Origin: JACVRW01 sp963811055
GTDB taxonomy: Bacteria; Actinomycetota; Thermoleophilia; Solirubrobacterales; Thermoleophilaceae
Assembly: GCA_963811055.1 (NCBI GenBank)
Contig: CAWEPQ010000019.1
Location: 434,001-498,000, forward strand
Direction of reading: 5' to 3'
DNA length: 64,000 nt
Position numbers and translations under genes: made by a program. Numbering within the stretch: position 1 is the first letter of the stretch; each line of letters begins with the position of its first letter. The notes beneath the pieces were generated by a model that saw only the letters and a program-made list of their open reading frames with translations, had not been told where the DNA came from and ran no database searches. Shown in pieces: positions 1 to 8,509 of the stretch.

Positions 1-340
1 CTTCGCGCCGGGCCAGGCCAGCGCAGAGGACCTGATCTCCGGCGTGGACAGGGGCCTCTACGCCGTGTCGTTCGGCGGCGGGCAGGTGGAGCCCGCCACC
101 GGCGACTTCGTGTTCGGCGTGTCCGAGGGCTATCTGATCGAGGGCGGCCGCGTGACCGCTCCCGTGCGCGGGGCCACCCTCACGGGCAACGGCCTGCAGG
201 CGCTCGCCGCGATCGACGGGATCGCCGGTGACCTCGCCATCGCCACCGGCTATTGCGGCAAGGCCGGCCAGTCGGTGCCGGCGGGCGTGGGCCAGCCCCA
301 CGTGCGCATCCGGGAGCTGACCGTGGGCGGCACCGCGTGA
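1..340 (+). CDS. tldD: TldD metalloprotease subunit, C-terminal part (5' end outside the window)
   Basis: The window opens inside this gene; the frame runs from base 2 to the TGA at 338-340, about 112 codons. The tail has the TldD signature: a TGDFVFGVSEGYLIE block, PVRGATL, then YCGK.GQ.VPAGVGQP and the terminal LTVGGT, where the C-terminal domain closes over the active site. TldD carries the zinc site of the TldD/TldE heterodimer, which degrades unfolded peptides and matures some modified peptides. The HExxxH motif would lie upstream and is not visible. The stop overlaps the GTG start of pmbA (GTGA), so the two partners are translationally coupled. Confidence 0.93.
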   Translation, partial: FAPGQASAEDLISGVDRGLYAVSFGGGQVEPATGDFVFGVSEGYLIEGGRVTAPVRGATLTGNGLQALAAIDGIAGDLAIATGYCGKAGQSVPAGVGQPHVRIRELTVGGTA

Positions 341-1689
341 GCGAGGACCTCGAGGCGGTCGCCCGCCAGGCGGTGGAGGCAGCCCTCGCTGCCGGCGCTA
401 CCGACGCCGAGGCTTTCGCCGAGGAGGACGAGAGCCGCCGGATCCGCGTGTACCAGGGCGAGGTCGAGAGCCTGAGCGACGCGGGCGGGCGCGGCGTGGG
501 CGTCCGGGCGTTCGTGGACCGGCGCTGGGGCTACTCCTACTCCACCGATCTCTCGGAGGGCGGTGTGCGCGAGGTGGGCCGGGCGGCGCGCGAGGCGGCG
601 GCCGTGGCCGACGCCGACGAGTGGGCCGGCCTCCCCGAGCACTGCGGCGCGACGCCGGTGGAGGGCCTCGCGTCTCCGGAGCTCGGCCGCTGGAGCACGG
701 AGCAAAAGGTCGGGCTCGCGCTGGCGGCCGAGCGGGCCGCTCGCGCGGTCGAGGGCGTTTCCCAGGTCGAGTCCACCGTCTATGCGGACTCCGATGCCTC
801 GGTCGCGCTGTCGAACTCGCGTGGCTTCACCGGCGGTTTCACGGCCACGCAGGCGTGGGCCTACACGTCGGCCTTCGCGGGCGAGGGCAGCGATCTCATG
901 ACCGGACTCGGAGTCGCGATGGGCCGCGATCCCGGAGCACTCGACCCGGAGGCCATCGGCGCCGAGGCGGCCGAGCGCGCGCTGGCCCTGGTCGGCGCGC
1001 GCCAGCCGGAGAGCCGGCGCTGCCCGGTGGTGCTCGACGCGTTCGTGGCCGCGTCCTTCGTGGCGTTCATCGGAGCGATGCTCTCGGCCGACGCGGTCCA
1101 GCGCGGCCGCTCGCTGTTCGCCGGGCGGGAGGGCGATGAGGTGGCGGACCCCGCCCTCGAGCTGGTGGACGACGCCACCGACCCCGCCGGACCGGCCAGC
1201 GCGCCATTCGATGGCGAGGGCTCGCCGACGCGCCGGACGCCGCTCGTGGAGGGCGGGCGGCTGCTCACCTTCCTCTTCGACGTGCGCACGGCTCGGCGCG
1301 CCACGCGCGAGACCACGGCCAGCGCGGCGCGCGGGTCCTACCGCTCGCCGCCGTCGGTGGGGACCTCGAACCTGATCGTGAGTCCCGGCGAGGGCGACCT
1401 GGCCCAGCTCATCCGCGACGCGGGCGACGGGCTGTACGTGACCGATGTAGCCGGGCTCCACTCCGGGGTCAATCCCGTGTCCGGAACCTTCTCCGTGGGG
1501 GCGTCCGGAAGGCTGATCCAGGGGGGTGAGCTGGGCCCCCCTGTGAGGGAGCTGACCATCGCCAGCGACCTCGTCACGATGCTCCGTGGAGTGAGGGGGG
1601 TGGGCGCCCAGTCGAGGTGGGTTCCGGTCGCCGGAAGCGTCAAGACACCCCCGTTGCGCATCGAAGAGATGGCAATTTCCGGTGTCTAA
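337..1689 (+). CDS. pmbA: PmbA/TldE, partner subunit of the TldD/TldE protease
   Basis: This 450-residue protein has the length usual for PmbA/TldE. It is the metal-free partner that forms the heterodimeric peptidase with TldD. The GTG at 337 is chosen because it overlaps the tldD stop and begins SEDLEAVARQAVEAALAAGA, the expected N-terminal helix; the frame is open further upstream but would lie inside tldD. Family blocks include GRGVGVRAFVDRRWGYS near residue 53 and the C-terminal SGVNPVSGTFSVGASG followed by REL.IA. No zinc-binding HExxH is present, as expected. The operon-like pairing with tldD supports a joint role in cytosolic peptide degradation. Confidence 0.93.
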   Translation: MSEDLEAVARQAVEAALAAGATDAEAFAEEDESRRIRVYQGEVESLSDAGGRGVGVRAFVDRRWGYSYSTDLSEGGVREVGRAAREAAAVADADEWAGLPEHCGATPVEGLASPELGRWSTEQKVGLALAAERAARAVEGVSQVESTVYADSDASVALSNSRGFTGGFTATQAWAYTSAFAGEGSDLMTGLGVAMGRDPGALDPEAIGAEAAERALALVGARQPESRRCPVVLDAFVAASFVAFIGAMLSADAVQRGRSLFAGREGDEVADPALELVDDATDPAGPASAPFDGEGSPTRRTPLVEGGRLLTFLFDVRTARRATRETTASAARGSYRSPPSVGTSNLIVSPGEGDLAQLIRDAGDGLYVTDVAGLHSGVNPVSGTFSVGASGRLIQGGELGPPVRELTIASDLVTMLRGVRGVGAQSRWVPVAGSVKTPPLRIEEMAISGV

Positions 1690-1767
1690 GCGGCATCCGG
1701 GGCACATATCGTCCGCAAGCGTTGTTACGTTGCGGCCGATTCGAATGCCCCCGTTAAGGAGGAGATC

Positions 1768-2046
1768 GTGACAAAGGCCGAGTTTGTGGATCAGGTCGCT
1801 GAGCGTTCCGGCATCGGCAAGGGTGAGGCCGGAAAGGTCGTTGACGCCGTCCTGGACACCGTCAAGGAGGTCTTGTCGCGTGGCGGCGAGATCAACTTCA
1901 CCGGTTTCGGCAAGTTCGCCGTAGCCGATCGTGGCGCACGTCAGGGAGTGAACCCCCAGACGGGCGAGCGGATCCAGATCGCCGCCAGCCGGGTACCGCG
2001 CTTCAGCGCGGGATCAGCGCTCAAGTCAGCCGTTAAGGGCTCCTAG
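1768..2046 (+). CDS. hup: HU-type DNA-binding protein
   Basis: A 92-residue bacterial histone-like protein of the HU/IHF family. It starts MTKAEFVDQVAERSGIGKGE, continues through the dimerisation helices and the GFGKF turn, and ends in the arm segment NPQTGERIQIAASRVPRFSAG, which inserts into the DNA minor groove. It packages the nucleoid and bends DNA. The GTG start at 1768 is well set: AAGGAGG lies at 1756-1762, five bases upstream. There is no lysine/alanine-rich C-terminal extension like that of mycobacterial HupB; the protein ends right after the core. The gene stands alone between pmbA and pyrF. Confidence 0.96.
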   Translation: MTKAEFVDQVAERSGIGKGEAGKVVDAVLDTVKEVLSRGGEINFTGFGKFAVADRGARQGVNPQTGERIQIAASRVPRFSAGSALKSAVKGS

Positions 2047-2094
2047 GCGGGTTTCGCCGTCTAGGAGGGCGCTGCTGTCAAGCTACGTGCCCCT

Positions 2095-3084
2095 GTGACT
2101 GGGGGCACGCAGCTCAGTTTCGCCGACCGACTCGCGGTGCTCGTAGAAGAGCGCCGCAGTCGTGTCGTGCTCGGGCTGGACCCAGATCCGGCCACGCTCT
2201 GGCCCGGTGCAGCGCCCACCGGGTCGGGCGAGGGCCTTCTGGCCCGTGCGAACACGGCCGAGGCCGTGACCAACCACTGCCGGGCCGCCATCGTGGCGGC
2301 CGGGCCGGCGTGCGTCGCGGTCAAGCTCCAGCTGGCCTGCTTCGAGCGTCTCGGAGCGCCCGGGTGGGACGCGCTCGAGCGGACCGTGGCGATCGCACGC
2401 GATCACGACCTCCTGGTGATCGCCGACGGCAAGCGCGGCGACGTGCCGGTCACGGCCGCGGCATACGCGCAGGCGCTGGTGGGCGAGACCCCCGGGCCGT
2501 ACGGCCCCGTGGCGGGCCTGGGCGCCGACGCCTTCACCGCCAACCCGCTCCTCGGCCGCGACGCCCTCGAGCCGCTGATCGACGCGGCCCGTGCTGCCGG
2601 CGCCGGCGTCTTCGTGCTGGTGCGCACCTCCAACCCCGGTGCCGCCGAGTTGCAGGACGAGGGCCACCCGCCGCTCCACGAGCGGCTGGCACGGATGGTG
2701 GACGAGCTGGGCGCCGGGGACCAGGGGAACTCCGGCCTGTCGTTGGTGGGGGCCGTGACCGGGGCCACGGAGCCGCGGCTGCTCGGCCGGCTGCGCGAGC
2801 TCATGCCGCGTGCGATCTTCCTGTTGCCGGGCGTGGGGGCCCAGGGCGGCAGCGTCGAGGAGCTGGCCCCGGCGTTCGCTCCCCACCCCGCCGCGGGCCT
2901 CGTGACGGCGTCCCGATCGATCGTGAACGCCTTCCAGACGCGCGGGGGAGAGCCGGCCGCGTGCGGCGGCCGACGCCGCGGAGGAGCTGCGCGCGGCGGC
3001 TTGGCTGGTGTGAGTCGGCGGGGGCGCTCCCTATGCTGCGCCTTCCTCGCCTGGGAGCAAGATGCACGAATCCGGCACTCGTAG
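2095..3084 (+). CDS. pyrF: Orotidine 5'-phosphate decarboxylase (type 2), 3' end probably frameshifted
   Basis: Decarboxylates OMP to UMP, the last step of pyrimidine synthesis. The type 2 (about 270-310 residue) signature is clear: VVLGLDPDP near the start, FERLG, the catalytic DGKRGDV with Lys113, FTANPLLG, VRTSNPGA, GAVTGATEP and the phosphate-binding LLPGVGAQGG with ASRSIVNAF. After TRGGEP near base 2955 the open frame turns into Arg/Gly-rich sequence and runs to 3084, overlapping the lysM gene. The next frame instead reads RAAADAAEELRAAAWLV and stops at 3013, which looks like the natural C-terminus. One extra base between about 2944 and 2962 would explain this. The start is GTG 2095; an AGGAGG lies 30 bases upstream, too far to decide it. 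Confidence 0.9.
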   Translation: MTGGTQLSFADRLAVLVEERRSRVVLGLDPDPATLWPGAAPTGSGEGLLARANTAEAVTNHCRAAIVAAGPACVAVKLQLACFERLGAPGWDALERTVAIARDHDLLVIADGKRGDVPVTAAAYAQALVGETPGPYGPVAGLGADAFTANPLLGRDALEPLIDAARAAGAGVFVLVRTSNPGAAELQDEGHPPLHERLARMVDELGAGDQGNSGLSLVGAVTGATEPRLLGRLRELMPRAIFLLPGVGAQGGSVEELAPAFAPHPAAGLVTASRSIVNAFQTRGGEPAACGGRRRGGAARGGLAGVSRRGRSLCCAFLAWEQDARIRHS

Positions 3085-3406
3085 CCCCGCTCGCCTTCTC
3101 GCTCCGCTCGCGCTGGTGGTGTTCGCGCTGGCGGTGGCCCTCGTGGTGCTGAGCTCGAGCGTCGGCGACGACGGCGATGACGGCACGGACTCCGCGGGCG
3201 GTACGAGCACCTCCGCGCAGACCACCACCACATCGACGACGACCACCACCACACCGCAGCGCTCGACCTACACGGTCAAGACCGGCGACACGCTCGGGCT
3301 CATCGCGGAGAAGACCGGTGTGACCGTGGAGCGCCTCCAGGAGCTGAATCCCGAGCTAGACCCGCAGGCGCTGCTGTCGGGACAGAAGATCAACCTCCGC
3401 GAGTGA
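3062..3406 (+). CDS. Membrane-anchored LysM-domain protein
   Basis: A 114-residue protein. A short basic N-terminus is followed by one hydrophobic membrane segment (about residues 12-32), an acidic Gly/Asp stretch, a threonine-rich linker (about 48-66) and a single C-terminal LysM domain (about 70-113, YTVKTGDTLGLIAEKTGVTV). LysM binds N-acetylglucosamine in peptidoglycan, so the domain should face the cell wall. GGGAGCAAG lies just before the ATG, and a TATGCT hexamer at 3032-3037 could be its -10 box. Its stop overlaps the GTG of the downstream D,D-carboxypeptidase, which fits a shared role in wall metabolism. The apparent overlap with pyrF disappears if pyrF ends at 3013. Confidence 0.85.
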   Translation: MHESGTRSPARLLAPLALVVFALAVALVVLSSSVGDDGDDGTDSAGGTSTSAQTTTTSTTTTTTPQRSTYTVKTGDTLGLIAEKTGVTVERLQELNPELDPQALLSGQKINLRE

Positions 3407-4605
3407 CGCGGCGCGCGAGCATCGCCGTCACCGTGGCGGTCCTCGCCGCGGCGCTGCCGGTTGCCACGGCCGCGGCGGCGCCCGCCCCGCCGGTCCAGGC
3501 GCCCGCGGCGATCGTGATCGACGCGAGCGACGGCCACACCCTCTACGCCCGCGGCCCCGACCAGCGCAGGGCGATCGCGAGCACCACGAAGCTGATGACC
3601 GCCCTGCTCGTGCTCGAGCGCGCCCGCCCCGGGGAGGTGTTCACCGCGCCGGACTACGACGCGGCCCCGGCGGAGTCCCGGATCGACCTGGCGGCGGGCG
3701 AGCGTATGACCGTCGCCGACCTGCTCAAGGCGCTGCTGCTCGAGAGCGCCAACGACGCCGCGGTCACCCTGGCGCACGGGGTATCCGGGAGCACCGGCCG
3801 CTTCGTGGCCGCCATGAACCGCCGCGCGCGCGAGCTCGGGCTCGACGACACCAGCTACGCCAACCCGGTCGGCCTGGACGACCCCGACGGCTACTCGACC
3901 GCCCGCGACCTGTCCGCGCTCGCGGCGCGGCTCATGCGCAACCGGCGCTTCGCCCGTATCGTGGACACCCCGGCTGCCCGGCTCCGCTCGGGTGCGCGAC
4001 CGCGCGTGGTGGAGAACCGGAACCTCCTGATCGCGAGCGACCCGTTCGTGACCGGCGTCAAGACCGGTCACACGTCACGCGCCGGCTACGTGCTCGTGGG
4101 GGCGGCCGGCACGCGCAGGACCGGGCGCGTGGTGAGCGTGGTGCTGGGCGACCCGAGCGAGGCCGCGCGCGACTCGGACACCCGCGCGCTGCTGCGCTGG
4201 GGCCTCACCCGCTTCCGGCGCGTCGAGCCGCTCCGCCGCACGCGGCCGGTTGCGGACACCGCGATCGAGCACCGTGACGAGCGCGCCGAGCTCGTCCCGC
4301 GCCGGGCGGTCGTGCTCACCGTGCGGAGGGGCCAGAAGGTGAGCCGCCGGGTGTCCGCGCCGGACGAGCTCGAGGGGCCTCTGGACGCGGGTACGCGGGT
4401 GGGCAGCGTGAGCGTGCTCGTGGACGGACGGGCGGTTCGGCGCGTGGCGCTCGTCACTTCGTCGGATGTACCCGGAGCGGGTACAGTGCGGGTCGTACTC
4501 TCGGCCCTTGGGGTCCCCTTGACGTTGCTTCTCCTGCTCGGCATCCTGGTCGCGGCCACCCTCACCGCGCTGCGGATTCGCGTGCGGCTACGGCTGGTCA
4601 GATGA
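3403..4605 (+). CDS. D-alanyl-D-alanine carboxypeptidase (S11 family, low-molecular-weight PBP)
   Basis: A 400-residue penicillin-binding protein that trims the terminal D-Ala of peptidoglycan stem peptides. It has an N-terminal signal segment (about residues 5-25), then the three S11 active-site motifs: STTK with nucleophile Ser60 and Lys63, SAN at 115-117, and KTG at 220-222. A beta-rich domain follows, and one transmembrane helix near residues 360-390 with a basic tail (RIRVRLRLVR) anchors it. The GTG start overlaps the lysM stop (GTGA), and its own stop overlaps the kinase start (ATGA), so it is the middle gene of a coupled trio. The anchor is a full helix, not the amphipathic tail of Escherichia coli DacA. 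Confidence 0.92.
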   Translation: MTRRASIAVTVAVLAAALPVATAAAAPAPPVQAPAAIVIDASDGHTLYARGPDQRRAIASTTKLMTALLVLERARPGEVFTAPDYDAAPAESRIDLAAGERMTVADLLKALLLESANDAAVTLAHGVSGSTGRFVAAMNRRARELGLDDTSYANPVGLDDPDGYSTARDLSALAARLMRNRRFARIVDTPAARLRSGARPRVVENRNLLIASDPFVTGVKTGHTSRAGYVLVGAAGTRRTGRVVSVVLGDPSEAARDSDTRALLRWGLTRFRRVEPLRRTRPVADTAIEHRDERAELVPRRAVVLTVRRGQKVSRRVSAPDELEGPLDAGTRVGSVSVLVDGRAVRRVALVTSSDVPGAGTVRVVLSALGVPLTLLLLLGILVAATLTALRIRVRLRLVR

Positions 4606-5597
4606 TCGTCACAGTCACACTCAACGCCGCGATCGACAAGACGCTCGCCGTGCCGAACTTCAGGCTCGGTCGCCGCCACCGCGCGGTCGAGCAGACCGCC
4701 ATGGCCGGCGGCAAGGGCGTCAACGTCGCGCGCGCCCTGAAGGCCCTGGGCCAGCCGGTGATCGCCACCGGGGTGGCGGGCGGCCCCACCGGCACGCTCA
4801 TAACGGAGGCCCTTACCAACGAGGGGATCCTCAACGACTTCCTGCGCATCCGCGAGGAGTCGCGCACGTCCACGGCGGTGATCGACCCCACCTCCGGCGA
4901 GCAGACCGAGATCAACGAGTACGGGCCGCTGGTGTCCGAGTCCGAGCTCGACCACTTCGTCGAGAAGCTCCTGTACCTGGCCAAGGGCGCGGCCATGTGC
5001 GTGTTCTCCGGCAGCCAGCCGCGCGGCGTGGAGCCCGGGCTCTACGGGCGCCTGATCGACGAGCTCAGGCGGCTCGGCGTGTCCACGGTGCTGGACTCGG
5101 AGGGGGAGCCGCTGCAGCTCGCCACACGCAGGGGCCCTGACCTCGTCAGCCCCAACGAGCTCGAGGCCGAGGGCCTCGTGGGCCGCGAGTTCGCGGACGA
5201 GGCCGATCGCGTGGCCGGCGTGGCCGAGATGGTGGAGCTGGGCGCGCGCGAGTCGATCATGACGCTGCCCAACGGCTGCCTGGCGCTGCTGGCCGACGGC
5301 ACGGAGAAGCGTGTTTTCCGGGCGACCCTCGACCCGCTCGAGCCCGTGTCCGCGGTCGGCTCTGGAGACGCCTTCCTGGCCGGCTTCGTGGCGGCCCGCT
5401 ACTCGGGGAGCGGCAACGAGGACTGCCTGCGCTTCGCGGTCGCCTGCGGCGCCGAGTCCACCCAGCACTTCGGTGCGGGCGTGGTCGATCTGCGCGAGGT
5501 GGAGCGCCTCCGGCCGGAGGTCAACGTGGAGCGCCTCGAGCCCTCCGCGCTCGGCTCCGGAGGCGGTCTGGGAGACGGTTCCACGCGCGTCGGCTGA
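4602..5597 (+). CDS. PfkB-family sugar kinase, 1-phosphofructokinase/tagatose-6-phosphate kinase type
   Basis: A 331-residue ribokinase-fold kinase. The N-terminal TVTLNAAIDKT and AGGKGVNVARALKALG blocks are typical of the FruK/LacC/PfkB group that phosphorylates sugar phosphates. The C-terminal AVGSGDAFLAG carries the anion hole and catalytic base Asp256. The exact substrate cannot be read from sequence; fructose 1-phosphate, fructose 6-phosphate and tagatose 6-phosphate are all possible. No PTS gene is visible nearby, which argues slightly against a dedicated FruK. The ATG overlaps the stop of the carboxypeptidase gene (ATGA). The last 25 residues, rich in Gly and Ser, extend past the usual end of the fold. 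Confidence 0.85.
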   Translation: MIVTVTLNAAIDKTLAVPNFRLGRRHRAVEQTAMAGGKGVNVARALKALGQPVIATGVAGGPTGTLITEALTNEGILNDFLRIREESRTSTAVIDPTSGEQTEINEYGPLVSESELDHFVEKLLYLAKGAAMCVFSGSQPRGVEPGLYGRLIDELRRLGVSTVLDSEGEPLQLATRRGPDLVSPNELEAEGLVGREFADEADRVAGVAEMVELGARESIMTLPNGCLALLADGTEKRVFRATLDPLEPVSAVGSGDAFLAGFVAARYSGSGNEDCLRFAVACGAESTQHFGAGVVDLREVERLRPEVNVERLEPSALGSGGGLGDGSTRVG

Positions 5598-5656
5598 CGC
5601 TGGCGCGGCGGTGCTAACGTCAGGCGTTCGTCCGTCGTCGAACCTAGGATGGCCCA

Positions 5657-6907
5657 ATGGAAGTTGAGATCGGCCGGGGCAAGAAGGGCCGTCGCGCGTA
5701 CGGCTTCGATGACATCGCGATAGTGCCCTCGAGGCGCACCCGCGACCCCGACGACGTGGACATCACCTGGACGCTCGGCCCGTACCGGTTCGAGCTCCCG
5801 TTGCTCGCCTCGGCGATGGACGGCGTGGTGTCCCCGGCGACCGCGGGCGAGATCGGCAGGCTCGGCGGACTCGGGGTGCTCAACCTCGAGGGGATCTGGA
5901 CCCGGTACGACGATCCGGACTCGGAGCTCGAGCGGATCGCGGGCCTGCCCAAGGACCTCGCCACCGCCGAGATGCAGCGCATCTACGCCGCGCCCGTGCG
6001 CGAGGACCTGGTGGCGCAGCGGATCCGCGAGATCAAGGACCAGGGCGTCGTCGCCTGCGCGTCGCTCACGCCGCAGCGCGTCCGCGCCTACTACGAGACG
6101 GCCATGGAGGCCGGGCTCGACGTGCTGGTGATCCAGGGCACCGTGATCTCGGCCGAGCACGTGTCCACGCGCAGCGAGCCGCTCAACCTGAAGGAGTTCA
6201 TCCGCGAGGTGCCGGTCCCGGTGGTCGTCGGCGGCTGCGCCTCGTACGCCACTGGCCTCCACCTGATGCGCACCGGCGCGGTGGCCGTTCTCGTCGGCGT
6301 CGGGCCCGGTGCCGCCTGCACCACCCGCGGCGTGCTCGGCATCGGCGTGCCCCAGGCCACGGCGATCGCCGACGTGGCGGCCGCGCGCTCGCAGCACATG
6401 CTCGAGACCGGCGAGTACGTGAAGGTCATCGCCGACGGCGGCATGCGCAACGGCGGCGACGTGTCCAAGGCGATCGCCTGCGGCGCCGACGCCGTGATGG
6501 TCGGCTCGCCGCTGGCTCGCGCATACGAGGCTCCCGGCCGGGGCTACCACTGGGGCATGGCCACGTTCCACGCCACGTTGCCGCGCGGCGCACGCGTCAA
6601 GACCACGCAGAACGGCACGCTGGAGCAGATCCTGCTCGGCCCGGCGCACGAGAACGACGGCACCTTCAACCTGATCGGCAGCCTGCGCACGTCCATGGCC
6701 ACCTGCGGGTACGAGGACATCCCCGCTTTCCACAAGGCCGAGGTGATGGTCGCGCCCGCGCTCCAGAGCGAGGGCAAGCAGCTCCAGCGCGAGCAGTCGG
6801 TCGGGATGGGCGCCACCTCGGCCGCCGTGCCGCATCCGGGTACCAACGGCGGGGCGCCCGTCGAGGCGCCCCAGCCGGCCGGTGACCCGGCGCTAGTCGG
6901 GGAGTGA
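5657..6907 (+). CDS. guaB3: GuaB3-family IMP dehydrogenase-related protein
   Basis: A 416-residue TIM-barrel protein of the IMPDH/GMP reductase superfamily without CBS domains, matching the actinobacterial GuaB3 type (mycobacterial Rv3410c). It begins with the family's GRGKKGRRAYGFDDIAIVPS and keeps the catalytic loop GVGPGAACTTRG with Cys221 and the phosphate-binding IADGGMRNGGDVSKA. The actinobacterial paralogue's exact reaction has been uncertain; homologues are annotated as IMPDH-like or GMP reductase-like. The gene lies directly upstream of guaA and its stop overlaps the guaA start, which supports guanine nucleotide metabolism. The C-terminal 35 residues (Gly/Pro/Ala-rich) look disordered. 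A possible -10, TAACGT, lies about 40 bases upstream. Confidence 0.9.
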   Translation: MEVEIGRGKKGRRAYGFDDIAIVPSRRTRDPDDVDITWTLGPYRFELPLLASAMDGVVSPATAGEIGRLGGLGVLNLEGIWTRYDDPDSELERIAGLPKDLATAEMQRIYAAPVREDLVAQRIREIKDQGVVACASLTPQRVRAYYETAMEAGLDVLVIQGTVISAEHVSTRSEPLNLKEFIREVPVPVVVGGCASYATGLHLMRTGAVAVLVGVGPGAACTTRGVLGIGVPQATAIADVAAARSQHMLETGEYVKVIADGGMRNGGDVSKAIACGADAVMVGSPLARAYEAPGRGYHWGMATFHATLPRGARVKTTQNGTLEQILLGPAHENDGTFNLIGSLRTSMATCGYEDIPAFHKAEVMVAPALQSEGKQLQREQSVGMGATSAAVPHPGTNGGAPVEAPQPAGDPALVGE

Positions 6908-8502
6908 GCGGGCTCCTCGCGCACGAGGGCGCCGACGCGGCCACGGCCGCGCATGTGCGCCCGGCCAACGACGAGGTTCTCGTCCTCGACTTCGGCGGCC
7001 AGTACTCACAGCTGATCGCCCGCCGCGTGCGCGAGTGCGGGGTGTTCTCCGAGCTGCTGCCTCACGACGTGGCGGTCGAGGAGGTAACGCGCCGCGCGCC
7101 GAAGGCCCTGATTCTGTCCGGCGGGCCGGCATCGGTGTACGCCGACGGCGCTCCGGCGATGCGCGAGGGCCTCCTCGAGCTCGGGATCCCGGTGCTCGGC
7201 ATCTGTTACGGAATGCAGGCGATGGTGCTCACGCTGGGCGGCCGCGTGGAGGGCGCCGAGATCGGCGAGTTCGGGCGCTCCCATCTCACGGTCGCGGAGG
7301 CCGGGCGCCTGCTCGAGGGCCTCCCGGCCGAGCAGAGCTGCTGGATGAGCCATCGCGACACCGTCTTCGAGGCACCGCCGGGCTTCACCGCCCTCGCGTC
7401 CTCCACCGAGTCGCCGGTGGCGGCCATGGAGGACCCGGCACGCGGCCTCTACGGGATCCAGTTCCACCCCGAGGTGGCGCACACGCCCTACGGCACCCAG
7501 ATCCTGGAGACCTTCCTGCGCGACATCGCCGGCTGCGACATGGCCTGGAGCGCCGCCTCGGTTGTCGAGGAGCAGGTGGCCAGCATCCGCGAGCAGGTGG
7601 GTGACGGACGCGTGATCTGCGGGCTCTCCGGAGGCGTCGACTCCTCCGTGGCCGCGCTGCTCACATACAAGGCCGTGGGCGAGCAGCTCACATGCGTGTT
7701 CGTCGATCACGGCCTCATGCGCAAGAACGAGGGCAACCAGGTGGTGGCCGCGTTCCGCGACCAGTTCAAGGTGCCGCTCATCGCCGTGGACGCCGAGGAG
7801 CGCTTCCTCGCGCGGCTCGCCGGGGTCACGGACCCGGAGACCAAGCGCAAGATCATCGGCGCCGAGTTCATCCGGGTGTTCGAGGAGCAGGCCGCCCGGC
7901 TCGACGACCCCCACTACCTCGTCCAGGGCACGCTCTACTCGGACGTGATCGAGTCCGGCGGGAGCGCCGGCTCAGCCACGATCAAGTCGCACCACAACGT
8001 CGGCGGGCTGCCCGACGACCTCGAGTTCGAGCTGGTGGAGCCGCTGCGCACCCTCTTCAAGGACGAGGTGCGCCAGGTGGGTGCCGAGCTCGGGATGTCC
8101 GACCGGCTCGTATGGCGCCAGCCCTTCCCGGGTCCGGGGCTCGCGATCCGAGTGGTGGGCGGCGAGGTCACGAAGGAGCGCCTCGAGATCCTCCGCGACG
8201 CCGACGCCATCCTGCAGGACGAGATCCGCACGGCCGGCCTCTACCGCGAGCTGTGGCAGTCGTTCTGCGTGCTCCCTGGCGACCTCCGCAGCGTCGGCGT
8301 GCAGGGCGACGAGCGCACCTACGGCTACGTGGTCGTGATCCGCGCCGTCACGAGCGACGACGCGATGACGGCCGACTGGGCGCGGCTGCCCTACGACCTG
8401 CTCGAGCGCGTGGCCTCGCGGATGATCAACGAGATCGCGCAGGTCAACCGGGTGACGCTGGACATCACGTCCAAGCCCCCGGGCACCATCGAGTGGGAAT
8501 AG
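6904..8502 (+). CDS. guaA: GMP synthase (glutamine-hydrolysing)
   Basis: Converts XMP to GMP using ATP and glutamine. The 532-residue protein has the standard two-part layout. The class I glutamine amidotransferase (to about residue 215) has nucleophile Cys101 in GICYGMQ and His188/Glu190 in QFHPEVAHT. The ATP-pyrophosphatase domain follows, with the PP-loop SGGVDSS from residue 242, and then the C-terminal dimerisation domain ending KPPGTIEWE. About 20 N-terminal residues before VLVLDFGGQYSQLIARR are extra. The GTG start overlaps the guaB3 stop (GTGA), so the two guanine-nucleotide genes are coupled. Confidence 0.97.
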   Translation: MSGLLAHEGADAATAAHVRPANDEVLVLDFGGQYSQLIARRVRECGVFSELLPHDVAVEEVTRRAPKALILSGGPASVYADGAPAMREGLLELGIPVLGICYGMQAMVLTLGGRVEGAEIGEFGRSHLTVAEAGRLLEGLPAEQSCWMSHRDTVFEAPPGFTALASSTESPVAAMEDPARGLYGIQFHPEVAHTPYGTQILETFLRDIAGCDMAWSAASVVEEQVASIREQVGDGRVICGLSGGVDSSVAALLTYKAVGEQLTCVFVDHGLMRKNEGNQVVAAFRDQFKVPLIAVDAEERFLARLAGVTDPETKRKIIGAEFIRVFEEQAARLDDPHYLVQGTLYSDVIESGGSAGSATIKSHHNVGGLPDDLEFELVEPLRTLFKDEVRQVGAELGMSDRLVWRQPFPGPGLAIRVVGGEVTKERLEILRDADAILQDEIRTAGLYRELWQSFCVLPGDLRSVGVQGDERTYGYVVVIRAVTSDDAMTADWARLPYDLLERVASRMINEIAQVNRVTLDITSKPPGTIEWE

Positions 8503-8509
8503 CTCCGAG

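Noticed and set aside
250..1707. A 485-codon minus-strand frame over pmbA
   Set aside because: Antisense shadow of pmbA; Arg/His/Gly-rich and without motifs.
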